A stretch of 64,000 nucleotides of DNA, from NCBI RefSeq assembly GCF_000337795.1, contig NZ_AOLP01000001.1:398975-462974 (forward strand). The letters run 5' to 3'. Source of the DNA: Haloferax denitrificans ATCC 35960 (GTDB lineage Archaea > Halobacteriota > Halobacteria > Halobacteriales > Haloferacaceae). This document shows, piece by piece, positions 35,953 through 44,106 of this stretch (position 1 is the stretch's first letter; the number at the start of each line of letters is the position of its first letter). The notes under the pieces are model-generated. The model was not told where the DNA came from. It searched no databases and saw only the letters and a list, made by a program, of their open reading frames with translations. A program made the position numbers and the translations under genes.

Positions 35953-36896
35953 ACGCGCACCTCGCCGTCGGCGACGACGACCTCGCCGTCGAGCGAGACC
36001 GTGGGTTCGAGGATGACGCCGTCGAGGTGCGAGTCGCAGTCGATGGTCCCGCCGAAGCCGAGGTTGTCGCCGAAGGCGACGTGGCAGGTGCCGTACACCT
36101 TCTCGTCTTCGAGGACGGTGCCGATGATGCTCGCCGCCGGGTTCGTCCCGAGACCGAGTTCGCACACCCGCCGGGCGCAGTCGTCGCCGCTCGTCGCGTC
36201 GAGGAACTCGTCGGCGGCCGCGCCCTCGACGGACGCGATGCGACCCTCGTCGAGTTCGACCGTCAGCGGCTCGTCGAGGACGCCGACGCCCGCGAGGCCG
36301 CCGTCGAAGACGAGCGTGCCGGTGGCCGTCCCCTCGACCGGCGCGATGTAGCTCTCGCCGGACGGGAGGTTCCCGGAGTCGCCGGGGCCGGCGATGATGC
36401 CGTCGCTCGGGATGCCGTCGCGGCCCGAAAGCGACATCGTCGCCGACGCGCCGCCGGCCTCGATGCGGGCCTCGTCGGCCGCGGTGAGCTTCTCCGTGAG
36501 CGCCGCCGTCAGGCGTTCGACCTCCTCGTAGTCGGCCGTAATCGCGCCCGCGCCGAACATCTGGTCCGTGATGCCGGGCATCGTGGCGACGCGAGCGCCG
36601 GCCTCGGTCGCGGCCTCTCGCGCTCGCGTGTGGGTCAGCGACGCGCTGGTCGGACAGACCACGACGTCGGCCGACGCCATGGCGCGGGCGACCGACTCCG
36701 GCGGCTCCATCCCGTTTCGCTCCATCGGCGGAATCTCGAACAGCCCGGACTCCAAGCCGAGTTCGACGCCCGCCTCGAACAGCGCCCGGCCGATGTGGTT
36801 CGTGTCGGTGTCGGTCACGACGAGGAGCGACTCGCCGGGGTGGGCGTCCATGTTCTCGGCGAGGAGTCGCGTCGCCACGGCGCGGTGATCGGCCAC
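35949..36896 (-). CDS. M29-like peptidase or amidohydrolase
   Basis: A 315-residue relative of M29 aminopeptidases, GTG start at 36894-36896. GNLPSGESYIAPVEGTATGTLVFDG (about 170-194) matches the metal-ligand block, and the C-terminal half has LGTNPAASIIGTVLEDEKVYGTCHVAFGDNLGFGG and DCDSHLDGVI. The M29 enzyme at 11901 keeps a HTDM motif where this one has SHLD, as is common in the leucyl-aminopeptidase-like group linked with DUF917 and AroM genes. It is 1 nt from the AroM stop, in the same operon. Confidence 0.85.
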   Translation of the reverse strand: MADHRAVATRLLAENMDAHPGESLLVVTDTDTNHIGRALFEAGVELGLESGLFEIPPMERNGMEPPESVARAMASADVVVCPTSASLTHTRAREAATEAGARVATMPGITDQMFGAGAITADYEEVERLTAALTEKLTAADEARIEAGGASATMSLSGRDGIPSDGIIAGPGDSGNLPSGESYIAPVEGTATGTLVFDGGLAGVGVLDEPLTVELDEGRIASVEGAAADEFLDATSGDDCARRVCELGLGTNPAASIIGTVLEDEKVYGTCHVAFGDNLGFGGTIDCDSHLDGVILEPTVSLDGEVVVADGEVRV

Positions 36897-36897
36897 C

Positions 36898-37557
36898 TCA
36901 GAGCACCTCCTCGGCGGTCTTCGCCAGCACCGACCGCCCGAGCAGGACGCTCGTGTCCGTTATCTCGCGGACGGCCGCCTTCATCTCGGGCGTGTAGCCC
37001 ATGCAGTCCATCACGATGAGGTCGGCGTCGGTGCCGATGTCGGCCGCGGCGGCCGACACCTCGTCTTCGTCGGCGTACGGCGACCCGGCGGCGGTGACGA
37101 GGTCGTAGTCGGCCCACTTCTCGAACGTCATGGCCTCCTGTTCCTCCTTGGGCATGATGACGCCGAGGGTTCCCCCGTCGAGGATGGTCGAGACCCACGC
37201 CGAAAGCAGGTCGCTCGGCTCGAAGACGGGGACGCTGACGTCGAACGGCGGGAAGTGGCCCGTACAGAGGACGCCGATGGCCGTGACCTCGGATTCGAGG
37301 CCGCGGATGCGCTCCCCGAGGAGTTCGACGACCGACTCGCGGTCGACGGTGACGGCCGTGCCGTCGGCGAGTCGGGAGACGTACACCGGCGCTCCGTCCC
37401 GCGGGCCGACCGCCGCCTCGACCTCGGCCGCCGAGTCGAACCGGTCGAGCGCGCCGACCTCGACGATGTCCACCTCGGGCGGGAGGGCCGCCGCGATGTC
37501 GGGCGTCACGTCGGTCCGGGGGGCCTGCCCGATGGTCACGAGTCCGAGCGTGGACAT
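36898..37557 (-). CDS. AroM-family protein
   Basis: A 219-residue protein of the AroM family, whose enterobacterial founder lies beside aroL but has no known activity. LGLVTIGQAPRTDVTPDIAAAL at the start, VLCTGHFPPF near 92 and LIVMDCMGYTPEMKAAVREITDTSVLLGRSVLA near the end are typical. The fold resembles Asp/Glu racemases: a Cys in the CTG and another in the MDCMGY motif occupy equivalent places, so a racemase-like acid/base pair is possible. It has 1 nt to the DUF1177 stop upstream and 1 nt to the M29 start downstream. Confidence 0.85.
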   Translation of the reverse strand: MSTLGLVTIGQAPRTDVTPDIAAALPPEVDIVEVGALDRFDSAAEVEAAVGPRDGAPVYVSRLADGTAVTVDRESVVELLGERIRGLESEVTAIGVLCTGHFPPFDVSVPVFEPSDLLSAWVSTILDGGTLGVIMPKEEQEAMTFEKWADYDLVTAAGSPYADEDEVSAAAADIGTDADLIVMDCMGYTPEMKAAVREITDTSVLLGRSVLAKTAEEVL

Positions 37558-37558
37558 C

Positions 37559-38476
37559 TCAGACGCCCTCGCCCAGCGTCTGGAGGCGACCCATCGAGCC
37601 GTACAGCGACGTGAGGCGGTCGTACTCGGCCTCGTCGTAGAACGACGCGCGGCCGCGGGTGAAGTCCTTGGCCGTCTCGACGACGAACCCGGTCGCGTCG
37701 AGCAGGTCGGTGAGGTAGTTCGCGCCGGTCCCACAGCCTGGGACGGGCGAGACGCTCGTCGTCGCCACGCCCACGACGGGCGCGTCGGTCGCCGTCGCCG
37801 GCTGGAGAATGCTGTTGATGTGGTGGACGTCGTTGCCGTAGGGGGTGATGTCCTGCATCGTGAGCGTGAGCGTGCTCGGCGGGCGGCCGGTCGCCCGCTC
37901 TTGGATGTCGAGGAGGCTGTCGCTCACCTTCAGCACCCACCCCTCTTTCACCGTGGGCGTGATGGCGAAGCCGCGCTCGCAGTGGACGCGGTTGCCCTTC
38001 GTGGCGTCGACGGAGACGACGGCGTCCATCTCCTCGTCCACCTCGTGTTCGTTCATGGTGCTCGTATCGACCGGACTGCCCATGAAGGGCACCGGGTCGT
38101 GCGGGGAGGTCGGCGCGTCGGGACAGACGTGCGTGGCGATGCGAACGTCGCCGGCGAGCACGTCGCCGCGGGCGCGCATCTCGCCGAGGTGGAGCGCGAC
38201 CGCGAGGGCGACGATTGCCCCGTCGGCGTCGGAGACCGGACCGAGTTCGGCCGGCCGCGCGGCGACCCCGCCGAGGCGACCGACGACGCCGAGCGTCGGC
38301 GCGTCCGGGTCGCGGCCGGGGACGACCGTCTTGACGAAGTCGGTCTCCCCCTCGTCGGTCGAGATGGTCGTCACCTCGGTTTCGAGACCGTACGTTTCGA
38401 GCGCGTCGCGTACCAGTTCGCCGTCCGCGTCGGGACGGCTGAGTATGTCGTATGCTTGCTGAATCTTGTCGAACAT
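37559..38476 (-). CDS. DUF1177-family protein
   Basis: A 305-residue protein of the DUF1177 family. Visible blocks: VKTVVPGRDPDAPTLGVVGRLGGVAARP, ATHVCPDAPTSPHDPVPFMGSPVD (about 112-135), VDATKGNRVHCERGFAITPTVKEGW and SVSPVPGCGTGANYLTDLL. The family has no assigned reaction but keeps company with peptide transporters, AroM and M29 genes. Conserved His, Cys and Asp residues in those blocks suggest a metal-dependent hydrolase. It follows the DUF917 stop after 8 nt. Confidence 0.85.
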   Translation of the reverse strand: MFDKIQQAYDILSRPDADGELVRDALETYGLETEVTTISTDEGETDFVKTVVPGRDPDAPTLGVVGRLGGVAARPAELGPVSDADGAIVALAVALHLGEMRARGDVLAGDVRIATHVCPDAPTSPHDPVPFMGSPVDTSTMNEHEVDEEMDAVVSVDATKGNRVHCERGFAITPTVKEGWVLKVSDSLLDIQERATGRPPSTLTLTMQDITPYGNDVHHINSILQPATATDAPVVGVATTSVSPVPGCGTGANYLTDLLDATGFVVETAKDFTRGRASFYDEAEYDRLTSLYGSMGRLQTLGEGV

Positions 38477-38484
38477 GAGTGTCG

Positions 38485-39567
38485 TTAGTTGAATACGTGT
38501 GATTTGACCGCTTTTCCGACCGCCTGTTCCACCGGGTCGAAGAGCGCGGGGTCGGCCATCCCCGCGCCCAGAGAGAGGTTCGCCGCGGGCGCGACGACGA
38601 CCGCGACCGACCGGCCCTCCGCGAGTTCCGCCGTCGAGACGGGCATCCCCGTCTCGGCGTCGAGCGTCGTGATGAGGTCCGGGAACGTCGCGAGGCGCTC
38701 GCCGTCGAGTTCGAGCGTCATGTACTCGTTCCAGAAGGTGAGTTCGCGCCCCTCGATTTCGACCTCACCCACGTCGAAGCCGCCGGTCGTTTCGAGCGCG
38801 AACGACTCGACGGGACCGACGAGCGAGACCTCGCCACCGAGGACCTCGGCGACGCGTTCCGCGGCGTCGCGCCCGTCGTCGGCGAGTCTGACCGCGCGAC
38901 CGACCGCCTCGGCTTGGTCGTACGTGTCGAGCGCCGCGTGCGCCTCGGCGTAGCTCGCGGGAACCGGATTGCGGGCAACGGCGACGAGGCCGCCGGCGTC
39001 TTCGGCCGCGTGCCGGACGAGCGACGCCGCGGTGCCGAGTTCCGCCTCGACGACCGTCTCCAGTCGGCTGGCGGTGCCCGGGACGCCGCCGACCGCCGCC
39101 TGCATCGAGTTCGCGTCCTGCGACAGCCCGATAGAGCCCATCGGCCCGGTCGGGTGCGCCCGCCCGTTACAGGCGGCGTCGACGAGCGGAAGCCCGGTCA
39201 CGGCCGATTGGAGCAGGCCGTTGACGGTGGCGAACCCGCCCATCTCGTTTGTCATCAGCGCGCCGACGGTCGTCCCGTCGGCCGCGAGTCTGTCCACGAG
39301 TAGTTCCACCGCGCGCACGTAATCCGCGGGGTCGACGTGGCTCTCCGTCGCGGCGGGCGCGCCCACGCCGCTGACGGTCACCACCACGTCCGTCGGGTCG
39401 AGGTCGGCGACCGAGACGATGCTCGGCCGGCCGTACTCGACGGCGAGTTCGCCGAACTCGATGCCCTTCGAAAGCGAGCCGCCGCCCCCGCCGCCGAGGA
39501 CCGCGCCGCCGACCGCGATGTCTTCGACCCATTCCGCCGTTATCGTCCGCGTGTCGTCTGTCGTCAT
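38485..39567 (-). CDS. DUF917 (S-methyl thiohydantoin desulfurase-like) protein
   Basis: A 360-residue protein of the DUF917 family, whose Pfam domain is now named after S-methyl-thiohydantoin desulfurase. AVGGAVLGGGGGGSLSKGIEFGELAV at residues 18-43 is the glycine-rich start, ALMTNEMGGFATVNGLLQSAVTGLPLVDAACNGRAHP (about 103-139) the best conserved block, and MGSIGLSQ follows. Members of this superfamily relate to hydantoinase/oxoprolinase proteins. The exact substrate here is unknown. The ATG overlaps the stop of the Cys-rich gene by 4 nt. Confidence 0.85.
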   Translation of the reverse strand: MTTDDTRTITAEWVEDIAVGGAVLGGGGGGSLSKGIEFGELAVEYGRPSIVSVADLDPTDVVVTVSGVGAPAATESHVDPADYVRAVELLVDRLAADGTTVGALMTNEMGGFATVNGLLQSAVTGLPLVDAACNGRAHPTGPMGSIGLSQDANSMQAAVGGVPGTASRLETVVEAELGTAASLVRHAAEDAGGLVAVARNPVPASYAEAHAALDTYDQAEAVGRAVRLADDGRDAAERVAEVLGGEVSLVGPVESFALETTGGFDVGEVEIEGRELTFWNEYMTLELDGERLATFPDLITTLDAETGMPVSTAELAEGRSVAVVVAPAANLSLGAGMADPALFDPVEQAVGKAVKSHVFN

Positions 39568-39926
39568 TGGGGTGCCTCGGGGGTATCTGCGTCGTCTGCC
39601 GCCGCGCTGAGAAAGGCGTTCGGCCGCTGTCTGTCGGCGTTGCGAAGCGTCGCGGTCCCCCGCGCCCGGAGTCGCTTCATGCCCGCCGCGAGCAGGTGGT
39701 ACGTCTGGTCGCGGCCCATCGATTCGAACAGTCCGTCGGACTTCGCCACCGCCGTGGCGCAGACCTCGTCGTCGCGGCACGGCCGGTCGCAGGCCGAACA
39801 CGCCGGCTGGGCGGCCTTGAACGCCGCCGGGTCCGACGCGCACGACCGGAGCAGTTCGTCGGTCCACGGGCGGTTCTGCCGCGCTCGCCGGAGGGCGGCG
39901 AGACGGTCCGTGCGCTCTGCGGTCAT
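39564..39926 (-). CDS. Cys-rich 120-residue protein in the Dpp operon
   Basis: An orphan protein of 120 residues, basic for a haloarchaeon at the N-terminus (RLAALRRARQNRPWTDEL). Cys43, Cys46, Cys50 and Cys56 in PACSACDRPCRDDEVC (C-x2-C-x3-C-x5-C), with Cys29 upstream, could hold zinc or an iron-sulfur cluster. The second half (SMGRDQTYHLLAAGMKRLRARGTATLR) is helical. It overlaps both neighbours by 4 nt (ATGA), so it is surely translated with dppF and DUF917. I do not recognise the family; a metal-dependent cofactor protein or regulator would both fit. Confidence 0.75.
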   Translation of the reverse strand: MTAERTDRLAALRRARQNRPWTDELLRSCASDPAAFKAAQPACSACDRPCRDDEVCATAVAKSDGLFESMGRDQTYHLLAAGMKRLRARGTATLRNADRQRPNAFLSAAADDADTPEAPQ

Positions 39927-40987
39927 TCCCACTCCGCGCCCTCCTCGAACCGGTCGTCGTGGAGGAAACACCGCGAGACCTGGTCCGGCCCGCGCTCGTA
40001 CAGGTCGGGTTCCTCGACCGCGCAGGCGTCGAACTCGTGGGCACAGCGCGACCGGAAGGCACAGCCGCTGGGCTTTTCTCTCGGGTCCGGCACCTCGCCG
40101 TCGAGCGTGATTCGGTCGGGTTTCGCCAGTTCGTCCTCCTCGCTGATTGTCGAGATGGCGGACAGGAGCGCCCGGCTGTAGGGGTGTTGGGGCGACCCGA
40201 ACACCGAGTCCACGTCGCCGACCTCGACGAGCCGCCCGAGGTACATGACGCCGATGCGGTCGGCGACGTTCTTCAGGAGCGAGAGGTCGTGGGTGATAAA
40301 CAGGTAGGTGATGCCGAACTCCTCCTGTATCTCTTCGAGGATGTTGATGATGCGGGCCTGCACGCTCACGTCGAGCGCGCTCGTCGGCTCGTCGAGGACG
40401 ACGAACTTCGGGTTGAGCGCGACCGCGCGGGCGATGCCGACGCGCTGTTTCTGGCCGCCCGAGAGCTGGCCGGGGTAGCGGTACATGAACTCCCGCGGGA
40501 GGTCCACCATGTCCAGTAGCTCCTCGACCCGTTCGAGCCGGGCCTCGGAGTCGCCGTAGTCGTGAATCTTCAGGGGTGCCTCGATAATCGACTTGACGCG
40601 GTGGCGCGGGTTGAGGCTCGAAGACGGGTCCTGATGGACGATTTGCATGTTCCGACGGAACCGCTTGAGCTCGCCGTCCGAGAGGTCGACGACGTTCTGG
40701 CCGTCGATTTCGACCCGCCCGCTCGTCGGCTCCGTCAGGCGGAGCATCGACCGGCCGGTCGTCGTCTTGCCGGAGCCGGACTCGCCGACGAGGCCGAACG
40801 TCTCGCCCTCGGCGATGGAGAAGCTCACGCCGTCGACGGCGCGGACCTCCCCCGCCTTCTTCTGGAGGATGCCCTCGAACAGCGGGAAGTGCTTCTTGAG
40901 GTTCTCGACCGTGACCATCGGGTCGTCGAGGTCGCGGTCGCGCTGTGCCGCCGCCGTCGAGTCGGTCGTGTACGCTGAGTCGTTCAT
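39923..40987 (-). CDS. dppF: Oligopeptide/dipeptide ABC transporter ATPase (DppF/OppF type)
   Basis: A 354-residue ATPase. Walker A GESGSGKTTTGR, LSGGQKQRVGIARA signature, Walker B FVVLDEPTSALD and the H loop FITHDLSLL are intact. The C-terminal oligo_HPY extension PREKPSGCAFRSRCAHEFDAC, with Cys residues that bind an iron-sulfur cluster in some homologues, is also present. SSSLNPR after HQDP is the OppF-type tag. The start overlaps the dppD stop by 4 nt. The dpp name follows the family; the ligand is unknown. Confidence 0.93.
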   Translation of the reverse strand: MNDSAYTTDSTAAAQRDRDLDDPMVTVENLKKHFPLFEGILQKKAGEVRAVDGVSFSIAEGETFGLVGESGSGKTTTGRSMLRLTEPTSGRVEIDGQNVVDLSDGELKRFRRNMQIVHQDPSSSLNPRHRVKSIIEAPLKIHDYGDSEARLERVEELLDMVDLPREFMYRYPGQLSGGQKQRVGIARAVALNPKFVVLDEPTSALDVSVQARIINILEEIQEEFGITYLFITHDLSLLKNVADRIGVMYLGRLVEVGDVDSVFGSPQHPYSRALLSAISTISEEDELAKPDRITLDGEVPDPREKPSGCAFRSRCAHEFDACAVEEPDLYERGPDQVSRCFLHDDRFEEGAEWE

Positions 40988-42126
40988 TGGTCCGTCCCTC
41001 CGTCGGCGGAGACGTCGCCGGGCGCGTCGCCGCCGCCGGCCACGTCACCGCCGGCCAGCCACGGCGCGGTGCCGATGTCGACCCGTTCCGCGGCGAGCGA
41101 TTCGTGGCGCTCGCGGGCCGGCGTTCCGCTGAACAGGTGGCACGCGGTCGCGTGGTCGGGACCGGTCTGCCGCGGGTAGGGGTAGGCGTCGTAACAGGCC
41201 GGCTCCGCGTGCGGACAGCGGTCGGCGAACCGACAGCCGGCCGGCGGGTCCGTGTAGTCGGGCAGGTGCCCTTCGATGCCGTCGCCGATGCCGGTCGACA
41301 GCGTCGGGATGCTCTCCAACAGCCCGCGGGTGTAGGGGTGCTGGGGGTTCGCAAACAGGTCGGCGGTCGGCGCTTGTTCGACGATTTCGCCCGCGTACAT
41401 CACGTTGATGCGGTCGCTGACCTCGCGGGCGACGCCGAGGTCGTGGGTGATGTAGAGGACGCTCGTGTCGCGCTCCTCGACGAGTTCGTCGAGGAGGTCG
41501 AGCACCTTCGCCTCGGTCGTCACGTCGAGGGCGGTTCCCGGCTCGTCGGCGATGAGCAGGTCCGGCTCCGACAGGAGCGCGATGGCGATGAGGACGCGCT
41601 GGCGCATCCCCCCGGAGAGTTCGACCGGGTAGCTCTCGAAGACGCGCTCGGGGGCCGAGATTTCGACCTCGCCGAGCATCTCGATGGCCCGCCGCCTGTA
41701 TTCGGCCTTCGAACCGGTCGAAAGCGCGTCGCGGACGAGCTTCGACAGCGACAGCCGCGGCCGCCCCTGCCACTTCAGCACGTCCATCATCTGCTCGCCG
41801 ACCGTCAGGACGGGGTTGAGACTCGTCATCGGGTCCTGCATTATCATGCTCATCTCCTTGCCGCGCCGCGAGTGGCGCTCGGCGTCGGAAAGCGAGAGCA
41901 CGTCCTCGCCCTTGTAGCGAATCTCGCCTTCGGGGATGGTCGCCGAGGGGAGCAGACCCATGATGGACTTCACAGTGACGCTCTTGCCACAGCCCGTCTC
42001 GCCGACGAGCGCCGCGGTTTCGCCGCGCTCGATGGTGAAATCGATGCCGTTTATCACTTCGGCCGTCCCGTCGTGGGTCTCGAAGTGGACGTGGAGGTTC
42101 TTCACCTCCAAGATGGGGTCGGCCAT
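40984..42126 (-). CDS. dppD: Oligopeptide/dipeptide ABC transporter ATPase (DppD/OppD type)
   Basis: A 380-residue ATPase. Walker A GETGCGKSVTVKSIMGLL, MIMQDPMTSLNPVLTVGEQM, signature LSGGMRQRVLIAIAL, Walker B LLIADEPGTALDVT and YITHDLGVA are all present. The oligo_HPY tail DPPAGCRFADRCPHAEPACY carries the expected cysteines. The ATG at 42124-42126 lies 1 nt past the dppC stop. It pairs with DppF to drive transport. A 50-residue tail ends with Gly/Asp-rich sequence. Confidence 0.93.
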   Translation of the reverse strand: MADPILEVKNLHVHFETHDGTAEVINGIDFTIERGETAALVGETGCGKSVTVKSIMGLLPSATIPEGEIRYKGEDVLSLSDAERHSRRGKEMSMIMQDPMTSLNPVLTVGEQMMDVLKWQGRPRLSLSKLVRDALSTGSKAEYRRRAIEMLGEVEISAPERVFESYPVELSGGMRQRVLIAIALLSEPDLLIADEPGTALDVTTEAKVLDLLDELVEERDTSVLYITHDLGVAREVSDRINVMYAGEIVEQAPTADLFANPQHPYTRGLLESIPTLSTGIGDGIEGHLPDYTDPPAGCRFADRCPHAEPACYDAYPYPRQTGPDHATACHLFSGTPARERHESLAAERVDIGTAPWLAGGDVAGGGDAPGDVSADGGTDQ

Positions 42127-42127
42127 C

Positions 42128-43033
42128 TCAGTCCACCTCCACGTCGAGCACGTCGCGCAGGCCGTCGCCGATGAAGTTGAACCCGAGGACGGCGAAGGAA
42201 ATCGCCAGTCCGGGGAACACGGCAATCCACCAGAAGCTCGTGACGTAGTTGCGGCCCTGTGCGATCATCGCGCCCCACGTCGGCGTCGGCGGTTGCGCGC
42301 CGAGGCCGAGAAACGACAGGCCCGCGCCGACGAGGATGACGAAGCCCATGTCGAGGGTCGCCTTGACCGTGATGGGGCTGACGACGTTCGGGAGAATCTC
42401 CCGGAACGTCGTCCGCATCCACCCCGACCCGAGCGCCCGGCTCGACTCGATGAACTCGTCTTCCTTTATCGAGAGCACCTCGCCCTGCACGAGGCGGGCG
42501 TACCACGACCACCACGAGAAGGCGATGGCGACCATGACGTTGAACAGCGACGCGCCGGTCGCGGCGACCACCGCCATGGCGAGGAGCGTGGGCGGGATGG
42601 CGAGGAAGATGTCCGTCACCCGCATGATGACGGTGTTCGTCGTCCCGCCGAGGTAGCCCGCGATGAGCCCGAGCGTCACGCCGATGGAGATGGCGATAGA
42701 GAGGACGACGCCGCTCATCAGGAGCGACAGGCGCGCGCCGAACAGGACGCGGCTGAAGATGTCGCGGCCGGTCGTGTCGGTGCCCATCAGGTGCGTCGCG
42801 CTCGGCGGCTCGCTCGCCTGGTCGAAGTAGACGCCCGCGCCGGCGTGTTCGGGGAACGGCGCGATGTACGGCGCGAGGAGCGCCGCGGCGACGAGCGTCA
42901 GAATCATCGCCAGTCCGACGAGCGAGAGCTTGTTGCCCGCGAACGTCCGAAAGCCGCGTTTGAGCTGTCGAATCCGCTCTTTCCGGGCGGCGCTCTCGGT
43001 GTCGAAAAACGGGATAGTGGTCTTCGTGGACAC
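42128..43033 (-). CDS. dppC: Oligopeptide/dipeptide ABC transporter permease (DppC type)
   Basis: A 301-residue inner-membrane permease. HLMGTDTTGRDIFSRVLFGARLSLL is the DppC/OppC hallmark (GTDxxGRDxxSRxxxGxRxSL). The coupling loop with ESSRALGSGWMRTTFREILPNVVSP (EAA-like) contacts the ATPases. About six helices. It starts at GTG 43031-43033, two bases after the dppB stop; the longer frame upstream is antisense or out of frame with dppB. Confidence 0.93.
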   Translation of the reverse strand: MSTKTTIPFFDTESAARKERIRQLKRGFRTFAGNKLSLVGLAMILTLVAAALLAPYIAPFPEHAGAGVYFDQASEPPSATHLMGTDTTGRDIFSRVLFGARLSLLMSGVVLSIAISIGVTLGLIAGYLGGTTNTVIMRVTDIFLAIPPTLLAMAVVAATGASLFNVMVAIAFSWWSWYARLVQGEVLSIKEDEFIESSRALGSGWMRTTFREILPNVVSPITVKATLDMGFVILVGAGLSFLGLGAQPPTPTWGAMIAQGRNYVTSFWWIAVFPGLAISFAVLGFNFIGDGLRDVLDVEVD

Positions 43034-43035
43034 GG

Positions 43036-44055
43036 CTATCCCTCCTCCAGCCGCACCCGCGGGTCGAGGTAGCCGTACAGCAGGTCGACCACGAAGTTGG
43101 CGGTCACGAAGCCGATACCGACCACGATGGTGACGCCGACGATGGCGTTGAAGTCCTGATAGAGGATGGCTTGAACGCCGTAGCGCGCCATCCCCGGCCA
43201 CGCGAAGACGATTTCCACGAGGAACGCGTTCCCGAGGAGGAAGCCGAAGGCGAGGCCGACCACCGTGAGTGAACTCGTAAAGGCGTTTTGGAGCATGTAC
43301 TTGTATTCGATGAGGGTGTTCGGAAGGCCGTAGGCCCGCGCGGCGAGGACGTAGTCCTTGCGCTGTTCGTCGATCATGTCCGAGCGGATGAGCCGCATCA
43401 CCTGCGCCAGCGTGGCGAGGCCGAGCGCGACGGTCGGCAACAGGAGGTGCGTGGCCGCGTCGACGAACGTCCCGAACTGGCCGGCGATGAGGCTGTCGAC
43501 CAGATACAGACGGGTGACCGCCGGCGGGGGTGCCACGCCGTCGCTGAGTCGCCCCGAGAGGGGCAACAGCCCGAGGCTGACGACGAAGACGATTTGGAGG
43601 ACGATAGCGACCCAGAACCGCGGCATCGACACGCCGAACAGGGCGGTGATGCGCGAGAGGTGGTCCTGCCAGCGGTCCTTGTTGGTGCCGGCGACGACGC
43701 CGAACGGAATCGCCAACAGAACGGCGCAAAACAGCGTGACGACGGTCAGTTCGAGCGTCGCGGGCAGGCGGGCGACGATGTCGGAAAAGACGTTGTTGTT
43801 CGTCCGAAGCGACATTCCCCAGTCGCCCTGTACGACGCCGACGAGCCAGTCGACGTACTGCATCGGCAGGGGCTGGTCGAGGCCCATCTCGGCGCGGAGC
43901 GCCGCGACTTGCTGGTCAGTTGCTTCCGGTCCGAGCGCTAACCGAACGGGGTCGCCCGGAATCACGCGGGATATCAGGAAGATGAGCACTGACAGCCCGA
44001 AGATGACGGGGACCGAGTGGATTGCGCGCCGAACGAGGTAATCTACGTATGACAT
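43036..44055 (-). CDS. dppB: Oligopeptide/dipeptide ABC transporter permease (DppB type)
   Basis: A 339-residue permease with six helices. VDYLVRRAIHSVPVIFGLSVLIFLISRVIPGDPVRLALG opens it as in all DppB/OppB proteins (R-x4-hP-hh-x-hs-hhhFhl-x-hhPGDP). The EAA-like loop is DYVLAARAYGLPNTLIEYKYMLQNA. LEIVFAWPGMARYGVQAIL-like sequence near the end is the second hallmark. It follows dppA with a 51-nt gap. Confidence 0.93.
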   Translation of the reverse strand: MSYVDYLVRRAIHSVPVIFGLSVLIFLISRVIPGDPVRLALGPEATDQQVAALRAEMGLDQPLPMQYVDWLVGVVQGDWGMSLRTNNNVFSDIVARLPATLELTVVTLFCAVLLAIPFGVVAGTNKDRWQDHLSRITALFGVSMPRFWVAIVLQIVFVVSLGLLPLSGRLSDGVAPPPAVTRLYLVDSLIAGQFGTFVDAATHLLLPTVALGLATLAQVMRLIRSDMIDEQRKDYVLAARAYGLPNTLIEYKYMLQNAFTSSLTVVGLAFGFLLGNAFLVEIVFAWPGMARYGVQAILYQDFNAIVGVTIVVGIGFVTANFVVDLLYGYLDPRVRLEEG

Positions 44056-44106
44056 TGGTGAGTTGGAAAGACGGCCCGAGGCGGGGCGTCGGAAGTCGTC
44101 GGGCGG

